The notes under the pieces were generated by a model that did not search any database, was not told where the DNA came from, and saw nothing but the letters and a program-made list of their open reading frames with translations. Of a DNA stretch of 64,000 nucleotides, positions 41,336-53,109 are shown in pieces; position 1 is the stretch's first letter, and every line of letters begins with the position of its first letter. Location: contig NC_063151.1 of the NCBI RefSeq assembly GCF_020921035.1, positions 29,704,934-29,768,933 of the forward strand. The letters run 5' to 3'. The DNA comes from Rhodamnia argentea (taxonomy: Eukaryota; Streptophyta; Magnoliopsida; Myrtales; Myrtaceae). The position numbers were made by a program, and so were the translations under genes.

Positions 41336-44300
41336 ATGGCAGGTGCTGCAGGAGGCCAGTCATTGCAAGAGGCCCCGACGTGGGCGGCTGCCGTGGTGTG
41401 CGCCGTCTTCATCATCATATCGGTCTTCATGGAACAGTGCATTCATTTTCTGGCCAAGGCATCATAATTTTCTTCTCATTCCTCCCGTTTTTGCGATTCG
41501 CGTTCCATTAATCTGAAACCCAGCGGTTGACATCGATCGACAGAACTGTATGAGAAATTTCTCCGCTGTAGTCATGTAATTCTCGTTTTTACGATGGCAG
41601 TGGTTCCAAAAGAGCCAGAAGAAGGCCATGGCGGAAGCCTTAGAGAAAATTAAAGCCGGTAGATACCATCATGCTTCTATCGCTCTATACCATACGCAAT
41701 ATCATGTCCCTCGAAAAGAATGAATTTTATATGCTCGATTGCAAACTTATCATGTGTCAAAATCAATGAGCTTTGATGGTTTGGACGCGCAGAGCTCATG
41801 CTGCTAGGCTTCATGTCTCTGCTACTCACCGTGAGTATAGGTGTCATCTCAAAGGTATGCATCCCCGCTAGTTACGGCGAAACCATGCTTCCGTGCAAGT
41901 TCGATCACGAGAACAAGGACGACGGTGGCCATCCTAACAAAGAAGACGATGATCACGACAAGAGGAAGCTTCTGTCCCTCGCCACGGACATGATGTGGCG
42001 CCGATCTTTGGCAGCTTCCGCCTCGGACGATTACTGCTCCAAGCACGTACGACCTCCTCCCCAAACTAATATTACCGTTTTAACAGTTTGTGGTGACTCG
42101 TCCCATTTTTTTTTTTGGCTTTGTTTTTAAGGCATTGATGCTGATGGATTTGAAAACAGGGGAAGATACCGTTGATCTCTCAGTCAGGGCTGCATCAGCT
42201 GCACATCTTCATCTTTGTCCTGGCCGTGTTTCACGTCCTCTACAGTGTCGTCACAATGGCATTAGCAAGGGCCAAAGTGAGTCTCCTCTTCCTGACACCA
42301 CAAGATATAAGAAACGACGCATTTGTTCTTGCTGCATCATGGTTCATAAGTATACCCGTCATGGGCCTATCATTATGACCCGAGGCCCGGATATTGGCTG
42401 TTGTTGCTTTCCTCAATTAGCCCATAAACTTCTTGGGCCCATGAAAGCCCGCGTAGGAACTGGTCGATGAATCGGTGTCCTGAATGGGCTCATAGCCCAT
42501 TTCTCGTCGGTGCAACCACCAATTTGAGTCCCCAAAAGGTTAAATCAAACGATTTCGCAAGTCCTCATGAAATTTGGTTTTGGACGCTTAATCAGATGAA
42601 GAAGTGGAAGGCCTGGGAAGCAGAAAGCTCATCTCTGGAATACACATATACTCATGGTGATTCATCCTAACTAACCCTCTTCCTTTCGAGCCGATTCCGT
42701 AACTACGACACCATCAACGAATGGTAATGGCTAGTCCCGATATGATTTTCCGGATCCAGTAAGGTTCCGATTTACTCATCAGACTTCTTTTGTGAGGCGT
42801 CACTTTGGCTTCTCCAAAGTTCCCGGAATTATATGGATCGTACGTCTTGCCCTGTATTCCCGCACATATGTCATCGTCCTTAAATTTTAACTTCCCTTGT
42901 TCGATTTGGGCCTCACTTTGGTCATGATTGACCCTCAAAATCCTCAATTTTCCCACCAGGTCGCTTTCTTTAGGCAATTTTTTGGATCAGTATCGAAGGT
43001 CGACTACTTGACAATGCGCCATGGCTTCATCAATGTGAGTTCAGAGTGAGGAAATTTTTATTTTTTTGCCATTGAAATAAGGAATCAAACTCGTGATTTG
43101 CTTCTTATGGGAAACAAGTGCAGGCCCATTTGGCTCCTAACAGCAAATTCAATTTTCACAAGTACATCAAGAAGTCCATGGAAGACGATTTCAAGGCCGT
43201 CGTGGGAATCAGGTGCTGCTTCTCTCCGTGGAGAAAACTGAACTGTGTTCTATTGCAGCAGCAGCCTGCGATGACATCTTGATCAGAAGCTGATTTCTCC
43301 TTTCCTCTTTGCGTTCTATTTTTTTGCAGTTTCCCAATGTGGATCTTTGCTGTGCTGTTCCTGCTGCTTAACGTATACAGTGAGTATACATAGCTCTAGA
43401 TCGATCCCGAGCTTTTGCAATGCATCCGTTTCTCTTTATGTTGTAATCGTGATCTTCTCGTGTGAATCTTTTCAGAATCGTACGCGCTCACCGGGCTAGC
43501 TTTGGCTCCACTGCTCGTAAGTTCATGCATACTCGACCCCCGGCCTCTCTTTTCACTTCAAGTACGAGAAAGAATGATTGCCGGGTCAATCTCGCCTCCA
43601 ATATTCCAACTTCATGCCAAAAAATTAATGTTATGCGAGACCCTTTGGTACTTTAGGAATGCATGAATCAATCGTTTGCGACAATCTTGCGAGCGCATGC
43701 GTACATGTTCCGATGTATTTCATACAATATGATCAGATTAGTCTGTGGGCGCACGGTATATACTGACTTATTACCATGCTCTTCTTCCTCTCCCTTCTTT
43801 CGATTTTTCGGCGGGTCGCCAGATAATCCTTTCGGTGGGCACCAAACTTCAAGTGGTTATCATGAAAATGGCTCAAGATATCCAGGAAAGGACCAGCGTT
43901 GTCAGAGGAGCTCCAGTTGTTGAGCCAAACGACAAGTTCTTCTGGTTTAATCGGCCTCAGTGGGTTCTTCACCTGATCCATTTCACTTTGTTCCAGGTAT
44001 GTAACACCTGCTTTATGCTCGGAGAAAACATCCGATCCCTTCTCTTCCCGACATCGGATTATCTTTGTTTCGATTCGTCCTTGAACTCGAAACGTCTAAC
44101 TCCGATCATCTGCTGATCATCGCAGAACGCATTCCAGATGGCATTTTTCTTATGGACTTGGGTATGGATTTGTTTCTCGTGATCTGATTCCATTCATTCC
44201 TTTCTTCTTTGGGTTCTCCATTAGTACGGTTCGGAAATTATGGCGCGATACTTGATGCTAATGAACGTTGCGACGTGGATTGATGCAGTCGCAGTTCGGC

Positions 44301-44871
44301 TGGAGATCGTGCTTCCATGAGAACGTTGGAGCCATTTTGAGCAGGGTTCTTCTTGGGTTGGCACTTCAGTTCCTGTGCAGCTACATCACTTTCCCTCTCT
44401 ATGCCCTAGTCACCCAAGTGAGTTCCACCATTAAAACTTTCTTCCGCACTTTCATTTCCTTCTCTTACCCTCTTCCTTTTGTGAATTTGGGAATAATTTG
44501 GAAAGATTTGAGTGATTACGTGGGGGTTGCGACCGCCTAAACAGCTAACAACACCTTAAATACATGGGCCTTAATTGCAAATAATCAAGAGTTGGCATAA
44601 AGCTCAAACTATGCTCGCGCAGATGGGGTCGCACATGAAGAAGTCAATCTTCGAGGAGCAAATGGCCAAGGCCCTAACGAATTGGCACAAGGAGACCAAA
44701 GAGAGGAACAGGCAGCTCAAGAAGGCTGGGCCGGGAGGAGATACCTCGTCCCCATCATCGCAATCTTCGCCGCCAGCGGCCATGGGCCACGCTGCACCGC
44801 CATCATCGCCCTCTGTCTACAAGCCCCAAGCCAGTAATGGCGAAGCCCCTCCCCGTCTCGCTGTCGTCTGA
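41336..44871 (+). CDS. MLO: MLO-family seven-transmembrane protein, copy 1 (clade III-like), with two odd splice sites
   Basis: MLO proteins are plasma-membrane calcium-linked proteins; some are powdery mildew susceptibility factors, others act in pollen or root responses. Fourteen exons are placed: 41336-41458, 41601-41658, 41793-42046, 42160-42276, 42596-42656, 42754-42839, 42960-43034, 43124-43212, 43330-43379, 43476-43516, 43823-43996, 44126-44161, 44289-44417 and 44623-44871, 513 residues. Family landmarks include [60 protein letters not shown] and the calmodulin-binding region [18 protein letters not shown]. Exon lengths match copy 2 almost one for one. Two junctions are not canonical: intron 1 must use a GC donor (AAG|GCATCA), and the acceptor of intron 5 reads CCGG|ATCC where copy 2 has CCAG|ATCC. 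The clade call rests on remembered motifs. Confidence 0.88.
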
Positions 44872-46272
44872 TCACCCGTCATCTTCGGGTCCGCGGACGC
44901 AAGCGGATGCGCCCACGGGGACGGACCCACCAAGCAAGCACCGAAGCGGAGCTCCACGGCATCGGGTTTTCCTTCTTGTCGAGCTCTAACGATTAGATAT
45001 CCTATCTCCTTGATCTGTATGATTAGATAAGGTCAGTCGATTTCCATTTACCATTATTCTCTCGTTTTCACGGACAGTGTAGGATCAAAATGGTCAGATT
45101 CGCATACTTGATGCTCCATTTATTACGTATGTGAACACTTACCGATGCTGGGCCAATTATCAACGATGAACAGAAACATGCAAAAACAAATCCAAGGATA
45201 TCTTCGATGCAGTAGATTAGAAGGATCTTACTGCAATTGAGCGACCCAAAGTTTTTCAGACATGACAAAACAGTTTTTGATATTTAATTTTTTTTTTAAT
45301 ATCGAGTCCCACGTGGAATAAAACAGAAGGGCGTGGGAAAATATATGATTTTTTTAATTTGCCGAGGCACGCTCGCTCGCTCGCTCGAGCTCTGCACCGG
45401 CAAACCCTCGTCAAGTCAAAAGGCAAGGATTTTTTGTTTTATTTTAGGCAGAATATTAATATTAATAATATGCCCCGACAATTTTGACCCCATCTGCGCA
45501 AAAAAAATAGTCATCTTTTGTTTTTCCCAGCGTGTCCTTTTCCGAGACGTCAGTCGTTTTCGATGCGACTTACGTTTAAAAATTCCAAACTGATGATGGT
45601 TCTTGTAAGCTAATTAGGGAAATGTTAAGCCCTAATCTCCAAAGTGAAAATAGCCTATTTGTCCTTCCGGCCGTTCTTCTGATTGCCGCGAAAGAGATCC
45701 CAAGGGCTGATTTTGGATTTGGAGAATCTGATTTTGACCATTCAAACGAAGCACATGATGATATCGGACGAGACTACCTCCGAAGATGTCGCAATCACCA
45801 CCGACTTTCTTCGCTAGTCTCGAGGCAACGGGATTTGATAGAAAATTCATTTATAAAATACGGAATTTGGCCGAAAAGAAATTCATTTCTAAAATACGGT
45901 CTAACACTTTTTTAATTTCTTTCTTCTCTCCGTCTTTCCGTTTTCTCCTCTTCTGCTTCTTCTTCTCCTTCTTCTTCTTCTGCCAAGGCTCTGTGGCCGG
46001 AACTCGAACTCTCGCACTCCAAGCCCTAATTTTCCTCTCTCGTTGGAGTGGCCAGTGTCGCCGAGTCGCTAGTCGAGTTTGACTCGGCGCGTTCTTTAAG
46101 ATGACCTCGGTAACTTCTCCTCCTCCCTCCTCTTGGTGCTGCTGATCGCTGAGGAAGACGGTTCAGTCGCGAAACCCTCGCCAGAGCCTCCAATGTCGGC
46201 CTGCATTGTTTTGCCGCAGTGACCTCGAACGCCGAATGCTCTTGATTGACGAGCTCCGACCCGGTTTTGGCC
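44872..46272. other. Interval between MLO copy 1 and the acyltransferase
   Basis: It contains the MLO 3' UTR (to about 45100) and the acyltransferase promoter and leader. A CT-rich leader-like tract is near 45920-45985. No other gene or named repeat is seen. Confidence 0.45.
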
Positions 46273-49200
46273 ATGTCTAGGCGTCACGGCTGGGAACTCC
46301 CCGCTCATCCCTTCCAGGTACTGCACTTCTCGTGTATCCCGCGCTCACTCAACCGCTTGCACCAGTGAGTAATTGCACATTCAAAGTTCTCCATTATTGT
46401 GTTTACTCGTTTTGCGTTTTGCTGATTGTGGAGTTTTCGCTTTTTATGGATCAGTGGGTAATGTGGACAGAATTATGGTTTCCTCGCGAATCTATTTGGA
46501 TAAACCGTTGTACTGGTGTGGCGACCGTGGTCTTTTCCTTGTTTTTTGGAGCTGGATCTGGTCATTGATTTCCGCGGACGCTTTTCGACTTTGGTTTAAG
46601 CCGTGAAGCTTTGCATAACTGTTCAAAGTCAAATTTAGATTGCTTTTCTCTTTTGAAAATAACTTTTCCCCGATGCACATCTTTCACTACGAGATGGAGC
46701 ACCACAGTAATTATTGCATGGAATACTGTGTTCCCAAACAGGAAATCTCAAAACAGTTTCAAAAGTCGTACGAACCATTTTCACGAACTTTTGCCTGGGT
46801 GTTTTCGTCTAATTTATGGGAATCGGGTTCAATTTTTGAATCCGACTAACTTCCTTGAAGAAGAACTTTTCATGTTGTGCTGATGTCATCATGTCGTCCA
46901 TAATTTTGAAAGCCCTGGAATTTCATTATGTGTTCCGATCACCGTGGTCATCATTTTACCATACTTAACTCATCTTTATCTCATGCCAAAAAAAAAAAAA
47001 TCATCTTTATCTATGTTTGCAGGTGGTGGCCATAACACTGTTTTTCTTGCTATCTGTGGCATTTTATGCCTTCTTTGCTCCCTTTCTTGGGAAAGACATA
47101 TACGAATATGTCGCACTTGGTGTTTATTCGTTGTTGGTAGGTGCACTCGGGACTCTTTTTTCCTGTTTCATGTGAATATGCTGCTGCCTGTATATCTCAT
47201 GGTTATAACATTTTTCTTCTAGGCGCTCTCCGTATTTATACTGTACGTCCGGTGCACTGCCATCAATCCTGCTGATCCTGGGATTTCGGTTGAAGTTGAC
47301 AGAACTTCAGCATACAAATCGCATACAGGAACTGATTTAGGTGGTTGGTGTTGTTTCTGTTGTTATTGCTTTTGTGATCCAGTGAAGAACTTGCTCATTA
47401 AGCTGCGATTAAACTAATCGATGTTTCTCTGAATTTTCTTTCCAATCTGTCCTTTCCTTTTTCCGGACCAACTCAGCACGCAAGAACGTTTTCAGAGTTA
47501 TTTTATACTCTGGTCTCTGCTAGAGGCTGAGTAATGAGTCACCCAATTTGCTTGTGTGAGAAACACTACGTGTACTTGGTCTTTCTGTACTTCTCTTTGA
47601 TGAACTTCATATATGACCAGGAAATACTGATTCAATGGAAGAGCCTGGCAAAGCAGGTCAGAGGAACGGAGAAAAATCTGATAGTCATAATGCATGTTGC
47701 CGTTTGATATTGGGGGGATTTTTCTGTGGCTTCCTTGTCAAGGAAGATTGCCGCAAGGATGAAGATCATTTGGAGGAACAAACTGGAGATGAGGATGCTC
47801 TATTTTGCACTTTATGCAATGCTGAGGTAAAGTCCTGGAACCAGGTTTATGGCTCCACCAGCCCAGGGTTACCTTTAAATGTGGAGCTGGCTAGGCACTA
47901 GGAAGGCATGCGGTAGGGTTCCTATAATATATAACTTATGCACTGGTGCAACATATGGAGGCTGATACAAAAAAAATACAGAATTCCGCACTGAGTTGGT
48001 ATCCCTACCTCTATTGAGTCTTAGGTACTTGAATTAGTTGTTTAGCTATGGGCTCATTTTCTAGTTGGAAACCTTCTAGGACTTTTCAGTCTCCTTGGAG
48101 TCTTTTGATGATCTCGCGGTTAGATGGAGAATCCTGAATTTGGAACTAAATGGCGGTCTGTTCTCCTTGTTTGTTTGTTTGTCTTGTTATATGACAAATT
48201 GGGAATTAGGACGTATTTTGACTGACACAATTACGATGGAAAATTCATGAGCAACAGCATTCCACTGAATAAAAACATAAGTTTCGTAAGGCATTCGATG
48301 CTACCTTTACTGTAGCCTTCGGAAACCTATGTCGCTTGCGATCGCTACCGGCTCCATGGCCGTGGGTTCTTATAAACAATTTATATGCTCTATCCCATTG
48401 GACAGGAAATGCCTATTTACTGCCGTTTTATTGTGCTTAACCCAGCAAAGATAGATTGGTACTTCTTCCGACATTTCATTGCTGATTCATTTTTATATAC
48501 AAAAGTCAATAGTTCCATGTGATTCACTATTATCTGTTCATGTGAATTGTATTTCAATCTGCTTGTTGAATCCTGTTGGTGATTTTATCCTGCTTTACGC
48601 GGTACGTTCTGAAAGAAGGATGACAAATGAGTTACTCTAGAGCTTGGATTTTGTTTCTCATAGGTACACAAGTTTAGCAAACACTGCAGAAGCTGTGCCA
48701 AATGTGTTGATGGATTTGATCATCACTGTCGAGTAAGTTCTGTGTGCTCATGAATGGCCTTATGGGGATTAACATCTTTAGTTCCATGGATATTAACAAA
48801 GGGATGACTCTAAAAGAACATGGTCCCTGTATTTGCAATAGCAATGCAGGGAAAAACCCTAGCAAGTTGACATAGTCGGAGGGATAAAAGATAGCAGAAA
48901 GAACAAAAAAAAGGGCTAAAATAGAGTTGAACTGAAGCTGGTACAGAGAAAACTACTCTAGGGTTTATGAAAACTGAATATGTTTATTGAAGGAAGAAAA
49001 AACTAATGACAAAGGGACTTAAAAACCTGTACGTACTAGGCTTGCATAAGAAAGACAATCTCAACCCATGATCTAAAATAGGAACTCCCGAACTCAACAG
49101 CTGGAGCTCATAAAAAGTCACATGATTGGCACGTGACTATTTATTAACCTAAAGCGTAATAGAAGACTTGATAAAACAGAAAAGACCTAATATAGAAAAT

Positions 49201-51603
49201 CTGAATTAGGCTCCTGCATCAAATAGGATAAAGTCCCTTAATGCTGCATTTCCTACCATCATTTGCACTTGTGTTTTGGGATGTTATGCTTATGTTAGCT
49301 TTTATGTGTCGGGGACTGTCTGACTGTATTGCACCTTCTTTTCAGTGGTTGAATAATTGTGTGGGAAGGAAAAATTATGTCACCTTTGTGTGTCTCATGG
49401 CTGTAAGCCTTATTTGGGTGAGTTTTCGTTCATTGCCAACTGTCCCTAACTTCATTTTACCTATAAATATGTTAGCTTTCTCCTCCTAGTCACATTTCCT
49501 TAATTGCATTTCTTAACGGACTGGTGCATTTGCTCGTGCCTTTATCTTCATCAGCTTGTCGTTGAATTTGGGGTGGGAGTTGCTGTCCTCGTCCGGTGCT
49601 TTGTTGATAAAAGGGGCACTGAAGATCAGATAATTCACAAGCTTGGAGTCGGATTCACGCGGATTCCCTTTGTCATTGTGGTGGTATATTGTTTGCTTTC
49701 ATTTACCTCTTCATTTTAATAACTTTAGTATGTTTATATGAATGAAAAAGTGTGTATCGCGGTCAGTTGACTGACTCTTTCATGCTCTTCATGCATTGTT
49801 GTCTATTTGAAGTACACGCAATTCTTTAGGTCGCTCTATTCTGTGTATGCTTTGTTGGAGTCATGTCAGAGACTCTCTGATATACTATTCTGCTGCTCAT
49901 GAACCCGAAATTGAGGATGACCTCTGAGCAACCTGCTTTACTCATCATAATTAATTATGGAGATGATATTGCTTTATCACTGTTTCTTTCCTTGTAGGCC
50001 CTATGCACTGCTGTTTCTTGTCTGGCCACTGTCCCTCTTGGAGAGCTATTCTTCTTTCACATGATTTTAATTAGAAAGGTTTGGCAATGAAATATGCCTC
50101 TTCCTTTATTAAAAAAAAAAAAAAAAACCTATGCCTCTTCCCGGCCAACATTCTTTTAATCGGCGCTTTAGTATACTTATTTATTTGATGCAGGGTATAA
50201 CGACATATGAGTATGTAGTTGCAATGAGAACACAGAGTGAAGCACCTGGACCATCTGTAGGTGGTGATCTGCAAAGTCTTCCATCTTCCCCAACTGGTTC
50301 AGCTGTCACTGCTGTTAGTGGAAGAAGCTCTCTTGGAAAGGGCTTGCAATATAGAGGTGCTTGGTGTACCCCTCCAAGAATTTTCATGGATAACCAGGTA
50401 CAAGTTGTTCAGTATGCAGATGCACTTAAAGCAGTTAACGTGCACCATTTTTTTGGGCTTGCCTGGAGGAATTTAGAAAAGTATGTGTACTAGGAGAGAA
50501 CTTACAATATAAAGCTAATATTGTGTCCAAATTGGTTTTCCCTATATAAGTAAAATAATAGTCTTTCAAAAGTATTCTCTGGTAAAAAAAATAAATTCGA
50601 AGTAAGATCTAAGATTTGGTTAAATGTAAAATGCTGCTTTCTATGCACATGCGTGTATGCATATGAAGCTAGCACCGGTTTGGGCCTATGTTTATCTTGT
50701 TTCGCTGAGCAGGATGAAATCATTCCACACTTGGAGCCAGGACGCCTCCCCTCGACAGTTGATCCAGATGCTGCACAACCTTCAGACAAGGGGAGAAAGA
50801 TGCCCCAACGACCTGTTCGCATAAGTGCGTGGAAGCTTGCAAAGCTAGACTCTAAGGAGGCAATCAAAGCAGGTGCTCAAGCGAGAGCGTCTTCGTCTGT
50901 TCTACGTCCCGTAAGTTCTCGACATCATGCATATGATGCAGACCACTTATCTAGCAGCAATATAAGTGGAAGAAGTAGCCCGGTCAGTTCTGACCTAGGG
51001 TTTCACAATAGAAATGCTAGAGCAGGGACATCACGAGCCAAAAGTTCATATCCACCGAGTCGGACGAGTAGGGAAGATACTGAAACCTGTGGTCACAGTC
51101 TTAGTAACATGAGCAGTCCTCACCTCTCTAATCTTACTACTTCTCCTTTGGACAATCAAATTCCGAACCGAGATCACTTCAACCCGATGTATCAGTCATC
51201 AGCATGCCAGTCTCCATGGTCGGCCAAACAAAGTGAAGGAAATGAAAACTCTCTCGGCGGGAATGTGCCCCAGAATCCTGGCAGGAAAAACTCCGGTGCA
51301 GCTGAGAGCTCTAAATCTTCAGTGTTTTGGGATCCAGAAGCAGGGCGGTTCGTATCATCGTCCAAAGGTGCCGGCTCGTCGCAGATACCAGGGGCTGAGC
51401 TTCTATACACTGGTCAATCCATATTCTTCGGCGGCCCTCTTGTGAATGAACAACCAAACAGAGGAACGGGGAGTGGGATTGTGGTTGCTAACCGGGAAAG
51501 AGGGTCGGCATCAAATTATTATCAGCAGGGTAGATCCCAGAGAGGTGGTCAACTACCCGTTTTTCTTCCGAGTGATCACCAACGGTCGTCTCAGTTCCCT
51601 TGA
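46273..51603 (+). CDS. DHHC-type protein S-acyltransferase, PAT21-like
   Basis: A membrane palmitoyltransferase that adds fatty acyl groups to cysteines of target proteins. Ten exons: 46273-46317, 47023-47136, 47223-47340, 47621-47826, 48664-48732, 49346-49417, 49555-49683, 49998-50078, 50194-50397 and 50713-51603, 642 residues with all phases in agreement. It starts [15 protein letters not shown], then two membrane segments ([33 protein letters not shown]), the Cys-rich domain [17 protein letters not shown] with the catalytic DHHC cysteine, NNCVGRKNY, two further membrane segments, and the conserved TTYEYV (TTxE) motif. A long Ser-rich, probably disordered C-terminal tail of over 250 residues follows, mostly in the last exon. 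Arabidopsis PAT21 (At2g33640) has the same opening and tail by memory. It sits between the two MLO genes on the same strand. Confidence 0.93.
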
Positions 51604-53109
51604 CCACTCAGACGAGCACCTTGTTCGAGCGTAGATTTAGAGCAGACGCATTATCTTCGAGTCCACTTCATTTCCTTGTGCAGGTTTTAGGTGATTAGTC
51701 GGTCTATGTACTTAATTGCATCGAATGCTTTCTCTCATCCATTCTATTAAAAGCTACATTTTCCTTTTAAATCTTCCCCCTCAGGTACATATATTCTAGA
51801 TTGAATGCTTTCTCATCCAATCTTGAATTCGCGAGACCTTATACTACAGTTCCAAGTTGACCGATCCGATTAAAAGGAACTTTTCTTTTTGTTATTGGCG
51901 TTAAGGCCTTCCTGCCGGGATTACTGGTGTAACAATATGTGGGACGCGAAATACAATCATTATGTTTAATTTTTACATAGTGCAGAGAAAGGCCAACCAA
52001 GTCGTTGTAGTATAGTGGTGAGTATTCCCGCCTGTCACGCGGGTGACCCGGGTTCGATCCCCGGCAACGGCGGTTTTATTGTTCCTTTTTAAAAAAAAAA
52101 TTGTTAATATTATTTATCGTCCACTAGAAATTCCTTTTTCCGATCATGTTCGCGCTTAGAAATTCAAGCATGTTTGATTGACGACCCCTTTCATGAATTG
52201 ATCACTACTCACTACGCCGGCTTATTCGCCTCTGCGACAAGAATAGAAGGATGTTTTCAGTCAACACGGTTGTGTCTCGGAGGTTCTCTGTCTCTGCATG
52301 AACTGTCCTCTTTACACCCAGCTAAAGTTTCGGGTGCATTGCAGAGGAAACCAGAGCCCACATATAATTCTTTTAGGATCTCCCTCCGCCGGTCCTTGTT
52401 GCTGGATTTGATGTTTATCATGCCTTGGTGCATTCGCTCATCTTATATTTCGTATTTGTTCCTCCATTATTGCTTTTTTGGTTGTTGGAGTTGACGATCT
52501 TAATCCCAGATACTGTTCTTTGAGCCCCTAACAGTAGTAATTAGTGAGGCAATGTCTCTCACCCCAAGTGATGATTTCTCTTCTTCTCTTCCATGGAAGT
52601 TCTTTGAACCCATTTTCCATTTTTGCAACAAAGACGACTCTTTTTAACGATTGAAAGGAAAGACACTTTGTGGGTCTCTCTGTGTGTGTGTATGGCTATT
52701 CTATAATTGGACATGATGTAACTAAATCCCTATTAACACTCTGCGTTTGTGGGTTTTGAGCAAGGGGCAAACTCGAAATTAGTCTGTGAGAATCGGGTCA
52801 TTCTTGACGAACAACCGCCGAATGAGTCTCTCCGTACATCCCCCTGCTTGAATACCGTTATGAGGGAGAGAGAGAAAGACCTCCATTAGGCCAATGTCCC
52901 TGGGGGAGGAAAGTAAGGACCAAAAGAGGGGGGGAAAGAAGTTGGTTTTTGTGATCTCGACATATTCTGGATTCCATTTGACTTCTTCTAATTCGCATGC
53001 TGCTGCCGAAACTTTGAATGAATGTGACGGTCACTTCCTGTTCTCCTTGAAGAGATCGATCAGCATTAGAGTTTGGATGATACAAGTTTAGTCTGGGCCA
53101 ATTTAGAAA
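51604..53109. other. Interval between the acyltransferase and MLO copy 2
   Basis: It holds the acyltransferase 3' UTR, the tRNA-Asp gene and the promoter of MLO copy 2. The open frame at 52174-52494 has no recognisable domain. A short TG run is at about 52681-52692. Confidence 0.5.
52001..52072 (+). tRNA. tRNA-Asp (GTC)
   Basis: A 72-nt cloverleaf: acceptor stem GTCGTTG pairs with CAACGGC, the D arm holds TAGTATAGTGG (box A), and the anticodon arm CCCGC-CTGTCAC-GCGGG carries GTC. The T arm contains GGTTCGATCC (box B). TTTTATT follows as a Pol III stop. There is no intron and no encoded CCA, as usual in plants. Confidence 0.97.

Noticed and set aside
48830-49225. Possible old retroelement-derived fragment in an acyltransferase intron
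   Set aside because: Composition looks foreign, but no ends, primer site or coding remnant could be shown.
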